From positions 1 through 11,749 of the forward strand of contig DHGT01000022.1 of assembly GCA_002402905.1 (NCBI GenBank): a stretch of 11,749 nt of DNA. Direction: 5' to 3'. Under the pieces are notes generated by a model. That model did not search any database. It was given only the letters and a program-made list of their open reading frames with translations, and was not told where the DNA came from. Position 1 is the stretch's first letter. Every line of letters begins with the position of its first letter. A program made the position numbers and the translations under genes. Shown here in pieces: positions 6,785-11,749 of the stretch. The DNA is from Desulfatitalea sp. UBA4791 (GTDB lineage Bacteria > Desulfobacterota > Desulfobacteria > Desulfobacterales > Desulfosarcinaceae).

Positions 6785-6802
6785 GCATGATCACTTTTTA
6801 TT

Positions 6803-6812
6803 ACGATTTTGT
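6803..6812. promoter_or_regulatory. Degenerate dyad upstream of glnB (promoter-distal)
   Basis: ACG-ATTT-TGT, one mismatch from ACA-N4-TGT, is flanked as TTACGATTTTGTA. It is centred 30 bp beyond the strong dyad, about -142 from the inferred start. Alone it would not be worth calling. Its position relative to the strong site repeats the arrangement at glnD. Confidence 0.35.
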
Positions 6813-6846
6813 ATTTTTTAACGGGGCCCTTCTGTGGCGGCGTGAC

Positions 6847-6862
6847 CCTCCGCCGACGGAGG
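6847..6862. repeat. GC-rich hairpin between glnE and glnB
   Basis: CCTCCG-CCGA-CGGAGG forms a six-pair stem 47 bp after the glnE stop, in a short GC-rich patch (about 6824-6890) beside the very AT-rich promoter region. No T-run follows on the minus strand, so it is not a standard intrinsic terminator for glnE. It may be a Rho-linked or mRNA-stabilising structure, or part of a dispersed repeat. Confidence 0.35.
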
Positions 6863-6908
6863 CGATCCCGCCCCTACACGTCCTTAAAAAATAGTCGAAT
6901 GGAATGGC

Positions 6909-9872
6909 TTACAAAAAGGTGATTTCCGGAGGAGAGAGAAAGCGGTTCCAGACGTCGATAATGAAACGCCGCGACCGCTCGAACCGATCCCGGCCGACCC
7001 TGGCCGATTGCTGCCGCAGGTTGAGCCGGTGGGCCGTGGCCCTGTATATAAGGTAGGCACGACGCAAACGGAAGGCGGTCTCGTCGTCCAGGATGCCCGC
7101 TTCGTTGAGCGCCTGGAGCAACCGCACGTTATCGGTCCAGCGGATGATCTCGGGGTGGCGGTGGGCGTTGGCCAATATGAGATACTGCACCAGAAACTCG
7201 ATATCGATGATGCCCCCCGGGTCCTGTTTGATATCGAACTCGGTGATTTTCCGGTCACGCTGCTCGCGGCGCAGACGCGCCCGCATATCGGACACCTCGT
7301 GCCTGAGTCGTTCCGGGTCCCTGGGTCGCGTCAGGATATCCCTACGGATGACCTCGAAATGGTCACGCAAGGCCTGATCGCCGGAAATGAAGCGGGCGCG
7401 GATGAGCGCCTGGTGCTCCCAGGTCCAGGCATCGTCCCGCTGGTAGGCGGCAAACCCGTTGATATGACTGACCAGCATGCCTGAATCGCCGCTGGGCCGC
7501 AACCGCATGTCGGCATCGTACAACGTCCCCGCGCCGGTGTGGGTGGTGAACATGTGCAGCACGCGCTGGCCCAGCCGGGTGAAGAACTGCGCATTGTCCA
7601 GCGTTCGTTCCTGGCCCTGGGTTTCGCCGGGCTCGGCGGCATGAAGAAAGACCAGGTCCAGATCCGACCCATAACCGAGCTCCAGGCCGCCCAGCTTCCC
7701 GTAAGCGACCACCGCGAAGCCGCGTTCGCAACGGCCCTCTTCGATGCGGCAAACCGGTTGCCCGTACCTGGCCTTCAGCCGCTCGAAGCACAGATGCACC
7801 ACCTGGTCGACCACCACCTCGGCGATGTCCGACAGATGATCGCTCACCTTCATCAAAGGCAGCACATGCATGATGTCCGAGGCGGCCACGCGCAACACGT
7901 TGACCTGTTTGAATACGCGCAGCACCTCCATCTGGTATTCCAGGTCCTCGGCATCCACTCCGGCCAGCCGTTGCCGCAGCTCCTGCTCGAGTTCGGCCCG
8001 GTGCGGTGGCCGGTAAAGGGTCCTGGCGTCAAGCAGTTCGTCGAGCAATACCGGATGGCGCCCGAGAAACGAAGCGATCCAGGGGCTGGCGCCGGCCAGC
8101 TCGACCAGATGGGTGATGGCCGAGGGATTTTCGTTGAGCAGCGCCAAGTATGAGGTACGGCGTTGAATGCTGCGGATCAGTTCCAGCACCCGCCCCAGCA
8201 CCAGGTCGGGCTGTTCGGCCTGCCCCACCGCCTGGAGCACCATGGGCAGCAGCCGATTCAGCCGTTCGCGCCCCACCCGACTGAGCGTCTGCAAGACGCG
8301 ATCCTGCTTCAAGTCCTGGAGATGCCCGAGCGTTGCCTTGGGGTCTTGATATCCGAGACGGCCAAGCAGCTCGATCCCTTGGGATTCTTCACCCACCCCC
8401 TGCCACAGGGCGGACAATTTTGCCAGGTCTTCTCTCCCTGGGTCTGCGGCGGCATGCTCCGCGCCGTTGGATGCCAGCAATTCATTAAAATGGGCGTGAA
8501 CCTGGTGGCGATGGCCGTCGAGCGCCAACTTGAACGCGTTCCAATCCGCAAACCCCATGGCGGCCGCCAGGCGCACTCTTCCCGCGTTATCGGTCGGAAG
8601 CGCATGCACCTGCTGATCGGCCCACTGCTGCAGCCGATTTTCCACCTTGCGCAGGAACAGGTAGGCGCCGTCCATCACCTCTGCAACCGATTCGGGGATA
8701 TACTGTTTGCCCACCAGAACGGTCAGCACCTTTCGGATCGGACGAATCTGCAGGGGCAACTCGACCCCCCCGCGAATCAACTGAAACATCTGACCGAAAA
8801 ATTCGATTTCCCGGATACCGCCCGGTCCCAGCTTGATGTTGTCCTGGAGCCCTTTGCTGCGCACCTCCATGGCGATGCGCCCCTTCATGTCGCGCAGGCT
8901 GTCGAAGGCCCCGTAGTCCAGGTAACGCCGGAAGACAAAAGGCTTGAGTCGTTCGAGCAGGCGCTGGCCGGCGGTCTGATCGCCGGCCACCACGCGCGCC
9001 TTGATCATGGCGTACCGCTCCCACTCACGCCCTTGCCCCTGATAATAATCCTCCAGGCGATCAAAGGTCATGGCCAACGGTCCCGACTCGCCATAGGGGC
9101 GCAGACGGGTATCCACCCGGAAGACGAAGCCGTCTGCGGTGGCCGCGCCGATGGCCTGGATCAGCGCCCGGCACAGACGGGTAAAAAACGCTTCGTGGGT
9201 GTCGCTGCCCTTTACGCCCCCGGCAGTGCGTCCTTCCGAAGCGTAGGCGAACATCAAGTCCACATCGGACGAAAAATTCAGTTCATTGGCCCCCAGCTTG
9301 CCCAGGCCGATCACCACGAGCTGAACGGGCCGACCGTCCTGTTCACCGGGCGCCCCCCAATGCGCACACTCATGGCGATAAAGCGCCGCCAGGGCAGCCC
9401 CCACGGTGGCGTCGGCCAATGCCGACAGGTCGGCCATGGTCTCCTCAAGCTCGGACCAGCCGCAGATATCACGCAACGCGATGCGCACCATCTCACGCCG
9501 CCGGAAACCGCGCAGAAACTGCATGAGCGCATCCCTGGACACAGCCGTCGATGCCCCCGGCAGGATCTCACCCGCGTCTGACAGCGCAAGTGACTGAGAA
9601 AAACGCTGTTGCCACATCCGTTCCAGACGCGCCTGCATGCCATGGGGACCGTAAACAGCATGCAGATCGCCACTGGAAACCAAGTCGGGCAACAATCGAG
9701 GGTTGCGTATGAGCTGTTTGGTGATAAAATCAGAAAAAACGAGCGCCTCCGCGACGACCCTGTTCGTTTCCGCCCAGACGGACGGATCGATCCCCTCCCG
9801 TGTCATGGCTTCCAATATGGCGTTCCATCTCGATGTGGTGTCGGCCTTCAGTTCAGACGGCAGGAGAAACAT
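6909..9872 (-). CDS. glnE: Bifunctional glutamine synthetase adenylyltransferase/adenylyl-removing enzyme GlnE
   Basis: A 987-residue enzyme that attaches AMP to, and removes it from, glutamine synthetase under control of glutamine and PII. The two tandem nucleotidyltransferase halves are intact. The N-terminal adenylyl-removing half has GLGKLGANEL...SSDVDL (189-206, Asp203/Asp205) and DTRLRPYGESGPL (254-266). The C-terminal adenylylating half has AYGKLGGLEL...GSDLDL (724-740, Asp737/Asp739), DADMRLRPSGDSGML (786-800) and DPGGIIDIEFLVQY (884-897). Each half is followed by a helical regulatory region. It is slightly longer than the roughly 945 residues of the E. coli enzyme. AAGGA sits five bases before the ATG. 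It lies 291 bp upstream of glnB in the same orientation but is separated from it by glnB's own sigma-54 promoter. No clear promoter was found upstream. Glutamine synthetase itself is not in the window. Confidence 0.97.
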   Translation of the reverse strand: MFLLPSELKADTTSRWNAILEAMTREGIDPSVWAETNRVVAEALVFSDFITKQLIRNPRLLPDLVSSGDLHAVYGPHGMQARLERMWQQRFSQSLALSDAGEILPGASTAVSRDALMQFLRGFRRREMVRIALRDICGWSELEETMADLSALADATVGAALAALYRHECAHWGAPGEQDGRPVQLVVIGLGKLGANELNFSSDVDLMFAYASEGRTAGGVKGSDTHEAFFTRLCRALIQAIGAATADGFVFRVDTRLRPYGESGPLAMTFDRLEDYYQGQGREWERYAMIKARVVAGDQTAGQRLLERLKPFVFRRYLDYGAFDSLRDMKGRIAMEVRSKGLQDNIKLGPGGIREIEFFGQMFQLIRGGVELPLQIRPIRKVLTVLVGKQYIPESVAEVMDGAYLFLRKVENRLQQWADQQVHALPTDNAGRVRLAAAMGFADWNAFKLALDGHRHQVHAHFNELLASNGAEHAAADPGREDLAKLSALWQGVGEESQGIELLGRLGYQDPKATLGHLQDLKQDRVLQTLSRVGRERLNRLLPMVLQAVGQAEQPDLVLGRVLELIRSIQRRTSYLALLNENPSAITHLVELAGASPWIASFLGRHPVLLDELLDARTLYRPPHRAELEQELRQRLAGVDAEDLEYQMEVLRVFKQVNVLRVAASDIMHVLPLMKVSDHLSDIAEVVVDQVVHLCFERLKARYGQPVCRIEEGRCERGFAVVAYGKLGGLELGYGSDLDLVFLHAAEPGETQGQERTLDNAQFFTRLGQRVLHMFTTHTGAGTLYDADMRLRPSGDSGMLVSHINGFAAYQRDDAWTWEHQALIRARFISGDQALRDHFEVIRRDILTRPRDPERLRHEVSDMRARLRREQRDRKITEFDIKQDPGGIIDIEFLVQYLILANAHRHPEIIRWTDNVRLLQALNEAGILDDETAFRLRRAYLIYRATAHRLNLRQQSARVGRDRFERSRRFIIDVWNRFLSPPEITFL

Positions 9873-10137
9873 GGAGGTCCTTTTTGGCGCGTTCTGTGAG
9901 TGATAGCTCTGTCAAAAGTCGTTGCCGGACGGTGTCGTCATGATTGGCATATTTTATGAATAAACTGCCCGTGCGTGCCGACGACTGCTCTCTTTGATAT
10001 CAGAAAACAGAAGACAGGCCAAGGGATCGGGCCAGCAGCGAATGATTTCGCGATTCGGTCGACTTGGAAGATAGGGTCAGACGCCCTGAAAGCCGGTAAA
10101 AAAGCGCACCGTAGAGGCTGTTCACAGCAAAAAACAA

Positions 10138-10149
10138 GACATTTTTGTC
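10138..10149. promoter_or_regulatory. Strong ACA-N4-TGT dyad upstream of the glutamate synthase genes
   Basis: GACA-TTTT-TGTC is a perfect dyad containing the third copy of ACATTTTTGT (10139-10148). It lies 60-70 bp before the start codon. It is read in the same direction on the plus strand as at glnB and glnD, although this gene points the opposite way. Confidence 0.5.
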
Positions 10150-10150
10150 G

Positions 10151-10166
10151 TTTTTGGTGCCAAAAA
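10151..10166. promoter_or_regulatory. 16-bp palindrome between the two dyads
   Basis: TTTTTGG-TG-CCAAAAA has perfect seven-base arms around TG. Its centre (10158.5) is almost exactly midway between the dyad centres at 10143.5 and 10174.5. It is a candidate operator close to the glutamate synthase promoter; the regulator is unknown. Confidence 0.45.
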
Positions 10167-10169
10167 AAT

Positions 10170-10179
10170 ACATAAATGT
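10170..10179. promoter_or_regulatory. Second ACA-N4-TGT dyad upstream of the glutamate synthase genes
   Basis: ACA-TAAA-TGT is centred 31 bp to the right of the strong dyad and only about 30 bp before the start codon. A protein bound here would probably overlap the promoter or the early transcript, which suggests repression or direct activation rather than enhancer action. Confidence 0.4.
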
Positions 10180-10209
10180 TGTTATACGACCAGGAAGGAA
10201 AGGTACACC

Positions 10210-11340
10210 ATGTGTCGTTTATTTGCCATCACCAGCAAGACCCCATTGTCGCCCATGATCGCCATGGAGGCCATGGATGTGATGCGCGAAGGGCATGACG
10301 GCTCGGGGGTCGGTCTCTTTTTACGTGACCTGGCCGGTCCCTTCGAGGATATGAAAGACGCCCCGATACTGTCGGGGATCTTCACCGATGCCGGCATCAA
10401 ACGCCTGGACCGCTTCATGATGGATCTGGGTTTCATGACCAAATACAAAATTTCGATCAAGGTGCCCAAGGTCAAACTGCCCGGCACCCCCAAACGCGAT
10501 GTCTACTTGATTCGAGCCTATGAATATCCCGAAGAGTGGGAAGCGCTCCCCAAACAGGAGGTCGACAACCGCCTTGTGAGCATCCGCCTCCAGTTGCGGG
10601 CCATGGGCGAGGAAGAGCAGGACATGATCGTCTTCTCCTTCTGGCCCGATGTGATCATGATCAAGGAGATCGGCGATCCCATGCAGGTGGCCCGGCATTT
10701 GAATTTCGGCCGCCAGGAGCTCAATGCCCGCGTGATCATGGCCCAGGGGCGCCAGAACACCAACTACGCCATCAACCTGTACGCCTGCCACCCGTTTTTT
10801 ATCCAGGGGTATGCCACGATGACCAACGGCGAAAACACGGCGTTCGTGCCCATCCGGGAGTATCTCCTGTCGCGACAGGTCCTCGGCTATACCGGCTATC
10901 AGTCGGACTCCGAGGTCTTCACCCACATCCTGCACTACACGATCCACCAACTCGGGCTGGGGCTGGAGACCTACAAGCACATCATCACCCCGTTGCAGAA
11001 CGAAGCCCTGGAAAAGCATCCGAGCGGCGCGTTCCTCAAGCAGCTCAAACACAGCTGCCGCCAGTTGACCATCGACGGCCCCAACTGTGTCATCGGCTGT
11101 CTGCCCGACCACTCGCTCTTCATGGTGCAGGACCGTAAAAAGCTGCGCCCCGGCGTGGTGGGCGGAAAGCCCGGCTGCTGGGCCTTTTCATCGGAAATCT
11201 GCGGCCTGGATGCCGCCATCCCGGACCGCGACAAAAGCAAGGACTTCCAACCCATGCATCTGGACACGACCATCGTCGGTCCGGATCGCCAGGAGATCGC
11301 CATATGCTCCCAGACCGACCCATTACCCCTTCCAGCCTGA
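10210..11340 (+). CDS. Glutamate synthase, class II glutamine amidotransferase subunit
   Basis: A 376-residue stand-alone class II (Ntn-type) glutaminase domain. In this family Cys2, exposed by removal of Met1, is the nucleophile that releases ammonia from glutamine. Visible features are MCRLFAITS at the N terminus, REGHDGSGVGLF (26-37), ARVIMAQGRQNTNY (173-186) containing the substrate-binding Arg-Asn segment, NGENTAF (206-212) with the oxyanion-hole Asn-Gly, and GYQSDSEVF (229-237) with the Asp that binds glutamine. This corresponds to the separate amidotransferase subunit of archaeal-type split glutamate synthases, not to the large fused bacterial GltB. The ribosome site AAGGAAAGG ends six bases before the ATG. 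The next gene begins 37 bp before this one stops, so the two are translationally coupled. An upstream dyad/palindrome array suggests nitrogen-responsive control. Confidence 0.88.
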   Translation: MCRLFAITSKTPLSPMIAMEAMDVMREGHDGSGVGLFLRDLAGPFEDMKDAPILSGIFTDAGIKRLDRFMMDLGFMTKYKISIKVPKVKLPGTPKRDVYLIRAYEYPEEWEALPKQEVDNRLVSIRLQLRAMGEEEQDMIVFSFWPDVIMIKEIGDPMQVARHLNFGRQELNARVIMAQGRQNTNYAINLYACHPFFIQGYATMTNGENTAFVPIREYLLSRQVLGYTGYQSDSEVFTHILHYTIHQLGLGLETYKHIITPLQNEALEKHPSGAFLKQLKHSCRQLTIDGPNCVIGCLPDHSLFMVQDRKKLRPGVVGGKPGCWAFSSEICGLDAAIPDRDKSKDFQPMHLDTTIVGPDRQEIAICSQTDPLPLPA

Positions 11341-11749
11341 GTGTCAAGGACCTGCCCTGGCAGATCCTGTGGGACAAAGACAAATGCACGCTGTGCGGCC
11401 GGTGTACCGCCGTATGCCCGGTCAACGCCATCGAACTGGGTGTGTTTCGCAAACGCGAATTCACCGCGTCGCTGGAACCGGAGCGGCCCTCCGCCAACGT
11501 ATACAAGGTCTACCACGGCATCCGCCAGAAAACCGATCCGGCCTATGCCTGTGTGGGCTGCGCCATGTGCAACCAGGTGTGCCCCAACGACGCGATCATT
11601 CCCATGCGTTCGGACGAGGCCGACAAACTGCGTTTCCACATCAACCGCGGCGGCCAGCCGCGCAGCCGGGGCGGCCGGCGCAACGTGCCCGGCGGGCTGC
11701 TGGATCAGATCAAATTCATCCGCATCTCCATGCTGACCGACCCGGCCCT
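11304..11749 (+). CDS. Glutamate synthase, 4Fe-4S/FMN subunit (N-terminal part, cut by window end)
   Basis: The first 148 codons of a frame that is still open at the window edge, with no stop. The ATG lies inside the previous gene, and AGGAG at 11291-11295 is eight bases before it. Two ferredoxin-type [4Fe-4S] motifs are complete: CTLCGRCTAVCP with Cys28, Cys31, Cys34 and Cys38, and CVGCAMCNQVCP with Cys83, Cys86, Cys89 and Cys93. They are followed by a basic Gly/Arg-rich stretch (115-131) and IKFIRISMLTDPA, which resembles the entry to the FMN-binding synthase domain of split glutamate synthases. In that family this subunit aminates 2-oxoglutarate with ammonia channelled from the amidotransferase, and the clusters deliver electrons. 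The FMN domain itself lies beyond the window, so that part is inferred from the neighbour and from the N terminus. Confidence 0.82.
   Translation, partial: MLPDRPITPSSLSVKDLPWQILWDKDKCTLCGRCTAVCPVNAIELGVFRKREFTASLEPERPSANVYKVYHGIRQKTDPAYACVGCAMCNQVCPNDAIIPMRSDEADKLRFHINRGGQPRSRGGRRNVPGGLLDQIKFIRISMLTDPA

Larger units (their letters stand above)
9873..10209. other. Divergent intergenic region, glnE / glutamate synthase
   Basis: This 337-bp gap between divergent genes must hold both promoters. On the glnE side TAAAAT on the minus strand (9956-9951) resembles a -10 box but lacks a good -35, and it lies within the AT palindrome TTTAT-GA-ATAAA (9953-9964). TTGACA on the minus strand (9915-9910) has no -10 at proper spacing. 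On the glutamate synthase side 10138-10179 carries three successive palindromes, listed separately. No -24/-12 element was found on either strand. The middle part (about 9985-10120) is GC-richer, and I recognise nothing in it. Confidence 0.5.

Noticed and set aside
9910..9915. Perfect TTGACA on the minus strand upstream of glnE
   Set aside because: The sequence 16-18 bp downstream is GC-rich, with nothing resembling TATAAT, so it was not called as a promoter.
10154..10169. Possible sigma-54 element in TTGGTGCCAAAAAAAT upstream of the glutamate synthase genes
   Set aside because: The GG has no GC at the required 12-base distance on the plus strand, and the minus-strand reading gives ACGAC in place of TTGC.
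9975..10175. 66-codon plus-strand frame between glnE and the glutamate synthase genes
   Set aside because: It has a GTG start with no ribosome site and no recognisable features, and it would run across the palindrome array in the regulatory region.
11341..11736. Open plus-strand frame of 131 codons at the right end
   Set aside because: It is in a different frame from the 4Fe-4S protein starting at 11304, which has both CxxCxxCxxxCP motifs and a ribosome site. This frame is Arg/Ser/Thr-rich noise.

Overview
The window is a nitrogen-assimilation locus from a GC-rich Gram-negative bacterium. The gene complement, the split iron-sulfur type glutamate synthase and the -24/-12 promoters suggest a deltaproteobacterial (Desulfobacterota, Desulfosarcina-like) sulfate reducer. 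That assignment is an inference from protein flavour, because the window contains no phylogenetic marker gene.

Layout. Seven complete protein genes and one partial gene fill the window. Six genes lie on the minus strand and are transcribed right to left: glnE (6909-9872), glnB (6279-6617), a first amt (4825-6228), glnD (1818-4457), a second amt/amtB (465-1757) and glnK (84-422). A divergent pair on the plus strand encodes the amidotransferase subunit (10210-11340) and the start of the 4Fe-4S/FMN subunit (11304 to the window edge) of a split glutamate synthase. The minus-strand genes form at least three transcription units: glnE; glnB-amt, with a sigma-54 promoter in front and a hairpin/T-tract terminator behind; and glnD-amtB-glnK, with its own near-perfect sigma-54 promoter.

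How the genes work together. GlnB and GlnK are PII trimers that read 2-oxoglutarate, ATP and ADP. GlnD uridylylates and deuridylylates them at Tyr51 according to glutamine. PII then controls GlnE, which adenylylates glutamine synthetase, and plugs or unplugs the two ammonium channels. The glutamate synthase regenerates glutamate from glutamine and 2-oxoglutarate. Glutamine synthetase and the ntrBC regulators are not in the window.

Most interesting signal. The three large intergenic gaps (before glnB, before glnD, and between glnE and the glutamate synthase) each contain the identical 10-mer ACATTTTTGT. In each gap a second, weaker ACA-N4-TGT dyad follows 30-32 bp to its right. At the two sigma-54 promoters the strong dyad is centred about 112 bp upstream of the inferred start, within 1 bp in both cases, and the weak one about 143 bp upstream. 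This is the classical paired-enhancer geometry, but the dyad is not the enterobacterial NtrC site. In front of the glutamate synthase no sigma-54 promoter is visible, and a 16-bp palindrome sits midway between the two dyads. This looks like a local nitrogen regulon with an unassigned binding motif.
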